A stretch of DNA of 64,000 nt. Source: Agelaius tricolor (taxonomy: Eukaryota; Chordata; Aves; Passeriformes; Icteridae). The notes beneath the pieces were generated by a model, which was given only the letters and a program-made list of their open reading frames with translations, searched no databases and was not told the origin of the DNA. The stretch covers positions 68,241,381-68,305,380 of the forward strand of contig JALJCS010000001.1 in assembly GCA_023055355.1 (NCBI GenBank). Reading direction: 5' to 3'. Positions 51,521-62,884 of this stretch are shown here, in pieces (positions within the stretch are counted from its first letter, which is position 1; every line of letters begins with the position of its first letter). The translations under genes and the position numbers were made by a program.

Positions 51521-53911
51521 AGGCTTCAATATCTGTGCACACTTTGAGCATCAAGGCTTTGCAGAGAGGCAGAGACACAGCAGTTCTAATGTGGATGTTC
51601 CTCCCTGCCACTTGTATTGGAAATGAACATTCCCTCCCTTCCAGGACTATAAGCTAGCACCCCAGGCATCACTCTGGCACCAGAAAAATCTGAGTACTCT
51701 GTACAAGGCTCCAAAGAGGCTTCCCTGTATCAAAAGACAATGAGGTATTGGCCTCATATTGAAAGGCTTCCTAAGAAAATTGCAATTTCAAACATATTAG
51801 ATGAAGAACTGCTCCAATTTGAGCAGGTATTTTCTAGATCCATGTGACCAGAAGTCAGGCCAGCTCTCAGATGGAATGTGCACAGACTGATTCTTCTGTA
51901 AACGTTTGATTTGTTTGTATTTTTTTCAGCAAAGGCACAAGGCTTGAGTGAATGCAATGTATCAGCCTTTTTCAGGCCTAAAAGGAACTCCTTTGAGGTT
52001 CAAAGCTTTACCTTGATTTTGTGTATATAATATTTACCTATCTTCTCATATCTTGGAGCTGCGAATAAGATCTCTTGCAGTTGCCATAATTTCAAAATTT
52101 GGAGGGATACTCATGTGGTGGTGGCACAATTCACCAGAGCTTCAAAGGAAATCAGTAGTTGAAAATCCAACATGTAGAAGTCTTTTTCTAGGAAGAAGTA
52201 AAAGACTGGAAAAGTCTCACACACATCTCTACTGTTTGGATTTGGAAATGTCTGAAACTGGACATTTCCCCTATATCTAAGATTTCAAGTGCTGCTCTAA
52301 ACTAAATTAAAAATTTGATATTTCTCGGTCCATCATGATTATCTCTTGTATCCTTTATTTTTATTCATGGAAATAAGATACATTTATCCAAATAAATGAA
52401 TACCATTCTTTGTCACCATTATGATAAAGCTGGCTAGACATTTATTCATATGAGTGAGGATGAGACATAGTTTTCCCACAGTGGTAAGATAATATTTCTC
52501 TTTTGGAGTACAGTGAGGTACCCACTGACATGCATCACAAAATGCCCCAGCTGCTTTCACAAAAGAGAAAAAAAATTGCAGACCTCCAAGTACAGGATAA
52601 ATAAGCAGTATGAATATGGGAAGAAATAAGAAACAATTACCAGGCCCTCAATCTTAATATGTGCTGTCTCCACAAAGTCCCATTTGTGGCCTCAGAAATT
52701 ATTTCATCTATTTCAGTTTGTTTTTAAAATACAAGCCACAGAGAAAGGAGCTTTCCAGCACTCAAATTAATGTATAGAATACTGCAGTGGTAAAAGAAAC
52801 TATGCTAGCAATGTGTATGTAAATTTATTTCTGCCTTTGAACTCTGTTTATACATTACTGTTGAACTCAGCTGCTAATATTTAGCACCAATATAGTCCTT
52901 GCTTGCAATATTTTACTGCCAAGGGAAAAAAAAATAAAGGATTTCCTTTTCTTTGCAAGGGCTTTCAATAAGACAGGGAGAAAAGGGAGTGCTTTTGTTG
53001 AACTTACCTCACACATAACTTTTTTCATTAGCTGTAAAATGTCCACATTTTACTGTTAGAAACTGATAGATTTCAGTGATCCGAGGTGATACTATTATGA
53101 GGGAAATATCAGCAATTCTGTAATTCAACATGTACTTTTCTTGTAAAGGAAAGCCAAAATGAAAATATTTCTGCATCTGAGTTCAATAAACGTCTCCTAA
53201 TTTTCAAAGACATTCTCTTGAACTTGTCAAGAGAAGAAGTACAAAACTGCATTGCTCAAATGTCACTGCTTTTTGGAGAACAGAAAATTTTTCTAACACC
53301 CAGATCAATGTAGTGTAGAGCCTTAATCAATTCATACTGAAATACTTTGAAGTTCTTACACAAAAGCCAGCTGGTGGAAGTGTGCTGTAAAAAGAACTTG
53401 CTGAATTATTCATTGGGAATAATCTGTGTTACGAACTTACCCTCCCACTGCCCCACCTCCTTTTCAGGGGTTGTTGGCAATGCAGAACTCATCTCTGTGA
53501 GTATTTGGCAGGTGGTTTATATTAATGTATTTTTATATGTTCTAAGAGTTGCTGGATCCCTTGAACACTATTATTTACCATGCTATATTTTGTGACTTAC
53601 AGCATGTGAATGCAACACCATATAGTAAATAATTTTATGGTAGTATTTCAGTACACCATGGGCTGATTGACATTTCTAAACCTAGAGATTGATGAAAAAC
53701 TGAGCTCTGCTCTTTGGTTGTCTTTGTAAAATGAACTGATATATGATTACATTTTCTGGCCTGTACTTATCCCTTGAAACTTTAGGTAGTAAACTAAGGT
53801 GTCTGAGATGCATAGACATCATATATAGGCTCTTTGTTCAGAGGGTGAACAGCTGGCACTCAGAGAGACTGAGGCAGATCTTCTGTGTTATTACTGTTCT
53901 TTGGAACTGCC
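51521..53911. other. Unique AT-rich non-coding sequence
   Basis: No gene, RNA or recognisable mobile element was found. Confidence 0.55.
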
Positions 53912-54007
53912 TATTTATTATATTTATAGTTATTTATATAACTCTAATATATTATGTATTTATTACATTATATCCATTTATCATATATATTATATTACTT
54001 ATTATCT
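53912..54007. repeat. AT-rich low-complexity tract
   Basis: About 95 bases of almost only A and T (TATTTAT, TATATA and ATTATAT motifs), with a few isolated G or C. Confidence 0.85.
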
Positions 54008-55945
54008 AGGGAACATAAAGTGTCTATGGGATAACATCGGGTTGAAATGATGGAATTCTCCTGTTTGAAGTCATCCTTCTGTAATAGAGACAGAAGATTA
54101 TCCAATGCAGCTAACAACAGATGACTTCTCTGTAAGGTTACCTTTACTGTCAGTAAGGAAGCATAAGTCCTTCAAGGGAACCATTTCCTCCTGAGCAGAA
54201 ATTAAACAGCTTATGAAAGAGCTAGATGGCTTATACCCTAAAGGCCTTATTTCTCATGGGGGCCTGTGATGGGAAACTTAAATAACCAGCCCATATCTAC
54301 GTATCTCTCTACCAAGGACATCTACATCTACATCCATTCAAATCAATTTCTTATACAGATCTGCCCACTCAGATTAGCACTGATGAATATTAGCAACACC
54401 AGCCCTTTTTCTGCTGCTGGAAAAGAATTTCTATGGATATAAACAGAGTTTTCAGTGTCACTGGTATAAAGCATGCTGAAGTATTCAATGTCTCCTATTT
54501 ATTTTCAGAGTTATCAACCCAAAAAGCATAATGAAGAAATATAATGCTACCTACTTGCTCTGCAGGTAGATTACTACATCAGGGACCTACTTACATATTT
54601 CTTAAATAAGTCCTCAAAAAGTCATCTTTATTCTCCTAAGAAAATTCAGTCTAAGTGGATGCTTCACAGCTCAATAGATGCAACAGAAGGGTGACAAAAT
54701 ATCTGAGTGATAAAATTTTTGTCTACTGAGTCACAAATAATTCAGTATAAGCTTCCTGTTAATGAATTTAATTGTGAAATGCAGATAAATATAGCCATCA
54801 AAGTACTAAACAACCTTTGAAACAGCCTTCCAAGAGATTATCAGGGATAAAAATGATGGAGTTTGATAGGTTTATGAACAAGATTACATGATATTGTGTC
54901 TGTTTTAAGAAGAGGCTATACTTTAGATGTCCATTCTAATCCTGTGTTGCTGCTAAAACCGTTGTTGACTCTTAGAATCATTGCCTGTCAGAGTTTGAGC
55001 AGATTAAAGTAGCACTTTAACCATATGAAAACTCATGTTAATTCTATAAGGTGGATTCACCTTCAAGAATGATCTAGCTAGATAAAAGTGTCCAACTGAT
55101 TGTCATGCAAAAGAGGCACTTTCCTCTGAACACCTATCTGAGTCACTTCTGTGCAACAATGCATGCATTTTGCTACACATGCTCATTCCAGTTTTTCAGG
55201 AATTCAGGTCTTGCTTTGGCTTATCAGCATCTTCCTGTTCATTCATTTTACTATGTATATATTCAGAGAGGCACAAAAATGCTCAGTAATCTATATGCAT
55301 TTCAGAAAGCCACATATATAAATAAAGATATCTATATATCTTTATATGTACAGAGGCAAGTGATAAGAACTATTTATTATATGCAGAATAAAAAAAAATT
55401 GTTCTATTAGTTGTAAAATTGTAGGTCATAGATATAGTTTCCATGAAAAGGATCATTCATTGTTTGGAGACAAGATCAAAGTATGACCTTAAGTTATTTC
55501 AGGTAATCTTTTTGTCTTTGAATTCAAACTCTATTTGCTCAGCATATATTCCAGTACAGTGGCGATGGAAGGAAAAGAGGGGAAGAGAAAATGTTATTTT
55601 TATATTCATTCTTCTATTCTATGTTTGGCTGGGATATGACTTTACATTTTCGTTTACCAAGTGCAACAATTCCAAGAGTAAAAGTCATTAGCCTGAAATT
55701 ATGAAAATCTGGAATCACTCTGGCACAAAAGGTCTTCTAAGAATCTGGAATGGTGAACACAGATTTTGCTGGCTTGTAATGTGTTGATCCTTTGCCATCA
55801 GGTGAATTTAAGAGTTCAACACTACTTTTGAGAGATTTGTGTTGGCTTTTCCTATGGAAATTAGTCACTATGAGGATTATGTCCTTCAATATATCCACAG
55901 TGAAGAACGTGTTCTACCTTTGGCTATGCCTTTTGTTTAAGCTTG
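54008..55945. other. Unique AT-rich non-coding sequence
   Basis: No gene was found. A 10-bp perfect inverted repeat (ATAAAGATAT, 4-nt loop) lies at 55322-55345 in AT-rich DNA. The sequence leads directly to the target-site duplication of the LTR element. Confidence 0.5.
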
Positions 55946-55951
55946 TCCCTT
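55946..55951. repeat. Target-site duplication, left copy
   Basis: TCCCTT directly abuts the left end of the LTR element and is repeated at 56765-56770. Six bases is the duplication length typical of alpharetroviruses and class II ERVs. Confidence 0.85.
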
Positions 55952-56236
55952 TGTTCTATTTCTAGAGTCCCATATTGTTGTTATCAGATTCCTAAAGTCC
56001 ATACCTCCTTGGCACATTCTTATGGCTGCAGATCTTCACAGCACAGACTCCTTCTTCTGTATGTTGCTCTTTCTTAGTTCAGGGTTCCTTCAAGGCTCTC
56101 CCTGACTGGCTAACCTGCCCCCTTTTATCCCAGTTATCTTCACTGGTCACAGCTGCAGCCCAATTAAGGGCAACCAGGACCTCTGGGGCAAAGCCTCTAT
56201 ACAGATATTCAAGTACAATACATTTCCTCTACTATA
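55952..56236 (-). repeat. 3' LTR of the miniature element (285 bp)
   Basis: In minus orientation it begins TATAGTAGAGG just after the polypurine tract and ends AGAACA against the duplication. A TATA-like GGATAAAAGG lies at 56121-56130, with an inverted CCAAT box (CCAAT on the plus strand) near 56160. I could not find an AATAAA signal, so the R/U5 boundary is not placed. It lacks the internal 26-bp duplication of the other LTR. Confidence 0.85.
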
Positions 56237-56249
56237 TTTCCCCCTTTTA
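56237..56249 (-). other. Polypurine tract
   Basis: The minus-strand reading is GTAAAAGGGGGAAA, directly followed by the first base of the 3' LTR. This is the position and composition expected of the primer for plus-strand DNA synthesis in retroviral reverse transcription. Confidence 0.8.
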
Positions 56250-56426
56250 CTTACAGAACCAGGTTTTACACACAATACTTCAAGTACAACACACATATTT
56301 TCCCATGACTCAAAGGCCATGTACAACACACATAGCTCCTTGCTCAAAGGCCATACTCTTTCACAGCTCCTTGACCCAAAGGCTACGTTCTCTCACAGCT
56401 CTTGGCTGTCTTATCTTCTCCTAACT
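56250..56426 (-). other. Non-coding interior of the miniature element with threefold tandem repeat
   Basis: The interior holds three tandem units of 35, 31 and 31 bp (56306-56340, 56341-56371, 56372-56402). Each starts TGA/TGC-CTCAAAGGC-like and ends CAGCTC or TAGCTC on the plus strand. The part next to the polypurine tract (around 56274-56304) carries CTTCAAGTACAAC, resembling the U3 start of the LTRs (ATTCAAGTACAAT). The interior thus seems assembled from repeats and LTR-like sequence rather than from retroviral genes. Confidence 0.75.
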
Positions 56427-56444
56427 ATCACATCAGGGTCACCA
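56427..56444 (-). other. Primer-binding site for tRNA-Trp
   Basis: The minus-strand 18-mer TGGTGACCCTGATGTGAT matches the complement of the tRNA-Trp 3' end at 16 of 18 positions. Both differences are C-to-T at former CpG sites, as expected from methylation decay. It lies immediately inside the 5' LTR. tRNA-Trp priming is the hallmark of avian alpharetroviruses. Confidence 0.88.
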
Positions 56445-56452
56445 ATTGTTGT

Positions 56453-56764
56453 TGTTCTATTTCTGGAGTCCCATATGGTTGTTGTCAGATTTATAAAAGT
56501 CCATACCTCTTCTGCGCATTCTTATGGCTGCAGATCTTCACAGCACAGACTCCTTCTTCTGCACATCGTTCTCTCTCAGTTCACTGCTCCTCCAAGGCTC
56601 TCCCTGGCTGGCTAACCCACCCCCTTTTATCCCAGTTATCTTCATTGGTCACAGCTGCAGCCCAATTAAGGACATCACAGCTGCAGCCCATCAAGGACAA
56701 CCGGGACCTCCCGGGGCAAAGCCTCTATACAGATATTCAAGTACAATACATTTCCTCTACTATA
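56453..56764 (-). repeat. 5' LTR of the miniature element (about 312 bp)
   Basis: It has the same ends as the other LTR: TATAGTAGAGG at the outer end (56764 side) and AGAACA toward the primer-binding site. The inner end has an AAC/ACA microsatellite-like extension (56446-56455), so the boundary could lie up to 6 bases further left. The TATA-like element lies at about 56623-56632. It is longer because a 25-26-bp unit containing CACAGCTGCAGCCC is tandemly duplicated at 56649-56674 and 56675-56699, on the upstream side of the TATA box. Confidence 0.85.
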
Positions 56765-56770
56765 TCCCTT
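56765..56770. repeat. Target-site duplication, right copy
   Basis: A second TCCCTT directly abutting the element's right end, identical to 55946-55951. Confidence 0.85.
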
Positions 56771-59700
56771 GACTTTCTCAAAATAAATGGAGTATATGAA
56801 AATTCGCTATGGGTGTCTTGCTAAACTTTGTGGCCAACTGAGACCTGCCAAAACTTTAAACTGGGGGTTGCTTGCTACTGGGACAGTGGTGTTGCTAGGG
56901 TTGAGAGGATGTTAAAAAGGTACAAAATGTTCCTGCCCACGGGATGCTGGAGGAAATACAAAATCAGTAGTTTTCCTAATATTCCTACTGATATCTCTCT
57001 GGCTTTCAATAATGTTTAACAGTTTCATTCTTCCATCAGTCTTTACTGACACTGAAGTCAAATTAGTGTGTGTTATGGGTGGAATGCATCAGAATCAAAA
57101 CAATTTAATGTTATGTCCACCTGATATTAGTAAAGAAGAAATTGTATTCATATATATATAGTTTGACCAGCTATTATTTAAAGATGTGGACTGTTCTTCT
57201 TTTGGAGATTTCCTAAAGAAACACTTTCTACTATATTTATCCTTTGGTAATTTTAAGATATAAAAATAAAAAAGGAAAAATTTCCAATTTAGACAAGGCT
57301 GTTTTCAGAAATAAATTTTTCAGCATCATTATTTACAGCTGGATTGAAATAATGGGATTTGGGGGTCAACATTGTCCTTGGGGAGGGTTTGCTTCTCACA
57401 GAGGATGATGAAGCAGAAATGTGACCCCATCTTGCGCAGGGGCTTTCTGAGATCTGCTTTAATTGATGAGAAGAGTATTTTTAACAGTGTTAGTCTTAAC
57501 CCTGTCCAGTGGTAAACACATTCTCACTAGCCTGGAAAATTTTGCTGCTGTAACAGCCTGAGGCAAACTTGTTACTGTCTGGTGACTTGAGCTCTTCCTG
57601 GCAGCTTGTCTCCATCAAGGAAGACTTATTAACATATTACCCTGTACTGAAGTCACAGCTGATATGTACAAGGCAATGACTTTCATATATCTGCTTTATG
57701 AAATAAATCCCTTTCACTTTCTAAGTACATATTTTCTGTAGCTGATATGACAGCTTTAACCACAGTTATTTTCATTTTTCCTTTAGAGACGTGGGAATGT
57801 GTACACAAATACTGCTACAGTACACTTGATACACATTCATAAAGCATCACAGAGAAAAGATGATTCAACAATGCTGGAAAAGAGAGAAAGTTACAAGTGA
57901 CATTGTGAAAAAAAACTTCTAGAAACTAAGGCAGCTTTAAGACATAATTTTTTTTTTTTTAATCTTAGGACATTATTTATCTTAGACAGAAAAGCAGAGT
58001 CCAAAAAAAAAAAAAATCCAAAACTAGTTTATTGCTATGAACTCTTCCCTGTTTCATCAGGAAGAAAATTGAGGAGATGAGGACACTCCAGACATTACAT
58101 GTGCACTGTGGGCTCTACAGCACAAGGCTCTAAGTAGGACTGAGGTGTGCTTGGAACAGGAGGTCCTCCAGTCAGAAAGCTGTTATAATACAGCTTAGAT
58201 TCTCTGCACAGAATCTAAATCCACAGAACTTCTTATATATTCCCCACTGCTGATTAATAGTTTATGTTTTGCACATACAGCATGGCCAGAGCCACGTGTT
58301 CTAAAATAATTTTGAAAAAACCCACAAGATTGCAGTAAAAGCCATAAGATTCAATTAGGAAACTTTAATGCATTTGCTTTTGAAGCATTTAAGATAGAAA
58401 CATTTTTCTCTTTTTTTTTTTTTAAGAAATTTTTCAGGTGGTCAAGGAAGATCAGGTTTAAGAAAAATGTTAATTATAATGGGAGGTGTAACAAACTTCA
58501 ATGAACTTGCCACAACCGCTGAAAATAAAATAGATCTGAGGAGGATAAATGACATGAACACAAAATTTATTGGATCTCCAAATAGACAACCTTCCAAATA
58601 AACGGCTTCCAAAAGTCTCCAGCAACAAACTAGTCAACTAAAAGGTATTTCTACTTTCCTAGATAGATCACAGAGTGTCTGTTGATACCTTTGTTAATTT
58701 ATTTTTCATTACATTTCTGTGGTGGTTTCCTTGCTATATTTTCTCTTTCATTAAGAACTCTTTTTACCTCTACTTTTTTGTTCCAACTGTAGTTTCTTGC
58801 ACAAGTTTATTAGCTCGCTCTTCTGTTGTATTTTCTGCTGAATATTTTATAGCACTCTGTTTTAACATATAAAAATAACACTTTTAACATGTTAAAAAAA
58901 CCTGTGTTAAGTCTATCAGTCCTTCAAGGAGAATAGGAAAATCAGAAATTCTCACTGATCTGATAAATATCATCTGCTGATAGTCCTGTTGTTAACACAA
59001 TGTGCTTTATTGAATTTAGGGTGTGAAACAAGCAAATCCAAAACCTCAGCACTATGAGCTACTTTTTTTCAGATATGTGAGACACATATACATAAAAGGC
59101 AAGACTACTCATGACCTTATTTGCATTCCTCTTCTTTATTTTACTTCAAAGATATTAAAAATAGATCTCTAGATGTGTATATTGTGCCTGTATTCAGTAG
59201 TTTCTTTGCATTAATTTATATTACAAATGTGTTTTGTGAAAAGATTTAACAAAAGAATAAGTGTTAGACTTTAATTTGAGCAAAGCACTTGAGGAATCAT
59301 TAGGAAATGAGATAAAGATAACAGAAAAGAGAAGAGAATTACTTGGCATTAGGCTGGGCCACTAAAAGATGTAATTTCATTGATGGGCCTACAGGGTACT
59401 ATGAACAAAAAAACAAATTTAGCTAAAACTCTCCCTGTGTAGCCATATATATACCATTTCATGTCTTAGTGATATTGAACTGCATTATACTATCTGCCTT
59501 CCATCTTCTCTTTAATTTTAGTGAGAATATGAAGCACATCAAGTCTCATAATAGTGATAATGACAGATAGAGCTCTGAAAGTAATTGTAGATGAGATACC
59601 CAAAGGTAGGATTTGAAGAAGTGGTAAGAGCCTGAAACAAACCTAAAACTGTGTCTTTTAAATTGTTCTGTTATGGCCTCAGATCTTGTTAATACAACAG

Positions 59701-59825
59701 GAAATATCCCATCATATGGTGGAACCTGAACCTCTACTGCTGTGTTTAGACCTTAACTTTCTTTCAACATGAATTGTAAGACAACTGTGCTGTCTCTGTG
59801 GACATGCTGTTGTGAATAGTTTAAG
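56771..59825. other. Unique AT-rich non-coding sequence
   Basis: No gene was found. Homopolymers occur at about 57949-57960 (T) and 58002-58014 (A). A 9-bp inverted repeat (TTAGATTCT, 6-nt loop) lies at 58195-58218. No mobile element was recognised. Confidence 0.55.
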
Positions 59826-59867
59826 CATGAGTGTGAGGCTGGGGTTCATGAGTGTGAGGCTGGGGTT
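59826..59867. repeat. 21-bp perfect tandem duplication
   Basis: A 21-bp unit beginning CATGAGTGTGAGGC and ending TGGGGTT occurs twice without spacer or mismatch, which suggests a recent slippage event. The third start, CACAACTGTGAG, only partly resembles it. Confidence 0.92.
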
Positions 59868-62850
59868 CACAACTGTGAGTCCTACTCTAGATGCACCTCC
59901 AGGCACTGCAGCCAGGATCCTTCTCTCTTTTAAGGACTTCAGCAGCAGTATACAGGGATTTCTTTGCAGAAAGGGTACCTGCAGCATTTCTAGACTTTCC
60001 AACCTGCACAGGACAAGGTTTGCTTCCAGCTTCACCTGTGCTTCTTTGGGGGGGGGGATTAAATGCAAGAGGAATTAGAACCTCACCTGGAAGACAGATC
60101 CAGATCGCTGAAACAGTGCTTGAAATGTTTAACACTAAACTTCATTTGCATTTATCAAAAATGAGGAATAAGTCACAATCAGGGCTTTCCAGAGTAAATG
60201 CACATGGGTTAGCGGGGTATTGCACAAATTGGAGCACACATCTCTCCCTGGTACAGTGGCTTAAGCTCTCAGTGGGGAAAAAGGGAAATTAAACAACACA
60301 AATCTGAACTAACTGGAACAGGTACTGGAAACTAAGCTAAAGCAAGGCCGCTCTGGCAGCCCATATGTGTGTTGGGAGAGGGATTGTGGGAGTATTTTCC
60401 TTTGTTCCCTTCCCCAAACTTTAATTACCCAATAAAGGAACAGAACCCGGCACTTCACACATGGTCCCCCACAGCAGCCAAGGTGAGAAAGCAGGAGCAG
60501 GCTCTGTGCTATCACATGTGGTAAGGTAAGAGCACAGCACCATCCCACACAACCCAGCAAACCCAGCTCCTGAACACTGCAGCCAGCCTCTCACCTCCCA
60601 TAGCCAAACTGGCCCTGAGCACCAAAGACTCCTGGCTCACAGCCTGAGCTACCTGCCTGCTGCTGGATCCTCCTGAACATGCAGTGGGAGCAGGCAGGGT
60701 TGTCTCTACCAGACTGCAATAGGTGTCAGACTGCAGTGGTTTTAGTTCTTGTCTCTGCTCTGGCCAGGAGAAACTGAGTTTCCTTCCCACAGCAGCATCT
60801 TCAGGCACTTAACTGGGCCCTGTCTTCATTAGCAGAGTGAGCCTAATGAATTTTCATGGGTTTGGCAGCTCCTTAGCTAGGGCTCTCTGCCTTGGGCACT
60901 GCCTTGAACAGGAGGGTGTGAGTTACCCTTTTATTCTGGCATGGTTCAAACCAACAACTTCCATTCAACAGAAGAATGCATAAAGAAGTAATGAAAATAA
61001 GTCAATTGCTTTTGTCTCTTGAAGTCATTTCTGAAGGAGAAGATGGAGTTATTTCATTATCTGGCTTTTGCCACATGGTTTAAATTTGAAGAAATGAGGT
61101 TCGGGAGACATGCTTGTTCTAAATGCAGTGATATTTGTGACACTACACTCAAATAGATAATTAATACATTATTAATCCAGGTACTTTATGCTGATTTGTT
61201 GCTCTTATTTCTTCAGCTGTGCACATTTTGTGAGCTGACTACATAAAAAGAGTAAAACAAATGAAAATTCTATTGAAAATACAAGGAGCTCTTAGTTAAA
61301 CATTGTTATGTTGCAGCAAACATAATTTTTGAAAATCATACTGTATAATAGAATCCCAGAGATTAAGAAAAAAATGTCAGAATAATGGTACAAGAAATTA
61401 AATATCTGTCCACTTAACTCATTAAAAGGAAACACTAATACTCTCAAGACAAAAAAAACCCTTTTAGATCTTTCACATAAACCAAAGATATTTGTAGTCC
61501 CCTCTAGTTCAGTTAAAGGCTAATCTCTTTTAAATCCTCACTCTTGTCCATTTTTTACTGAGGCAGTAAAATCTGATTATTAACAAAGGTGATGGAGTGC
61601 TTTGGCAACCAGCTGCTGTAGCTCTGTGTCAAGCAGAAAAGGAACTGGCTGAAAAGGCTCTGAGGAATATGAGGAGAAACCCGTGCTAGCATGAACACCT
61701 GACAATATCCAAAGCACTTCTCAAAAAGACAGATGGTTAAGGGAAAAACTCCACCACAGTCATGTAACAACAAAGAGGAGAACCAATAAGAAAACATCTG
61801 AAGTCATCCATATGGGTGCAGAAAATGAACTGCATTCAAATGGAAATAAAGGGAACAAGACATTTTCCAACAAAAAACCTAGCTGGAGCTAACGCAGCTG
61901 GACTCAGCTGAGCTCTCCTGAGGAGGGAGGAGAACGAGTCCCCTTGGTGAGGTGGGGTAAAACCAAAGAGTTCAAGCAAAGGTTATGGCAACTCATGGAC
62001 ACAGCATCTCAGGATGCAGCCTGTGTTTGAGAAGTGTGCAGCTCAGCATGGGACACAGAGAGGCAGGAGACTCTGCCCTGCACTGCTTTGGTCTTCAGCT
62101 GACCGAGTGAACTCACCCCGCCTTTCATCATGTGGAGCTCTCTGAGACTGGATCCCACAGGCTTTCCTATTGGCTCTGGGTAAGCTGAAAGCAGACAAAG
62201 GCTTTATCTAAAAGCTACACAGACACTTCCCAATTGTGCCTTTGGGCTTGCCTCCTATTCCTCCGCCACAGTGGTCCTCTCCCCCTTGAGTCCAAGGGGA
62301 TGACAGTGGCAGATAGGAAAACAAAGACATGTTAGACACCTGATGACAGTATCAACCCCACAGCATGAGGGGAGGGAGGAAAACAAGCTGTGAGATGATC
62401 CCCCTAGGGTGACCCACAGCAGAAACAAGAAACTCTAACAGAGGGTACTGCATGCTTGTTTCTGTGGTGGGGTAACATACAGGTATTGTAAATGACAAGA
62501 TTCCTTCACTCCAAAATGAGGTTTTGATTCCCACTCTACAGGATCCAGACTGATGAGCTTGGAGGATAAAATTTCCTCCAACTCACTGATCCACTGAGAG
62601 TTCTACCTGCCAAGGAATGAGAAAATCCAGTTATTCTTTCATAGGAATCTGCACCATTATGCTGTTTTGATATGAAACAGGTTGTAAGTATGCAAAGCTG
62701 CCAAATTTACTACAGAAATACTCTTGATTTCTCTCAATGGAGACCACATTCCTAAATGAGAACCTTGCAATTACTATAATATGTGCAGAAACAATCAAAT
62801 TCTGCTGTGGTTACACATCACAAAATGTCGCTGCAGTGGTAAAAAACATA
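59868..62850. other. Unique non-coding sequence, partly GC-richer
   Basis: No gene was found. 60330-60830 and 61860-62300 are GC-richer than the window average and open in several frames on both strands, without recognisable domains. A G10 run lies at 60048-60057. I see no LTR ends or CR1 motifs. Confidence 0.5.
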
Positions 62851-62884
62851 GCAATGTAATTATTAATTTTCATAATTGCATTGC
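62851..62884. repeat. 13-bp inverted repeat with homeodomain/octamer-like motifs
   Basis: GCAATGTAATTAT (62851-62863) and ATAATTGCATTGC (62872-62884) are reverse complements apart from one base, with an 8-nt loop. The arms contain TAATTA and ATTGCAT, which resemble homeodomain and POU sites, and the following 60 bases contain further CATTGC, TTACATTACATT and TTTGCAC. The motifs are observed; an enhancer role is inference. Confidence 0.5.

Larger units (their letters stand above)
55952..56764 (-). mobile_element. Complete miniature LTR retroelement (TRIM-like, alpharetrovirus-type)
   Basis: On the minus strand the order is target-site duplication, LTR, primer-binding site, short interior, polypurine tract, LTR, target-site duplication. 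Total length is 813 bp, against several kilobases for an autonomous retrovirus. There is no gag, pol or env sequence, and the open frames over it are incidental. The primer-binding site pairs with tRNA-Trp, and with the 6-bp duplication this indicates a class II, alpharetrovirus-like lineage. The two LTRs differ at roughly 30 positions by eye (about 10 percent, mostly C/T and G/A), so the insertion is old. Because all cis signals sit at the correct junctions, the element probably moved in this short form using proteins from another element. A full-length provirus collapsed by internal deletion is less likely but not excluded. Confidence 0.85.

Noticed and set aside
56402..56824. Longest open frame in the window (140 codons, plus strand)
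   Set aside because: It runs antisense through the 5' LTR of the miniature element, has no recognisable domain, and competes with two other open frames over the same bases.
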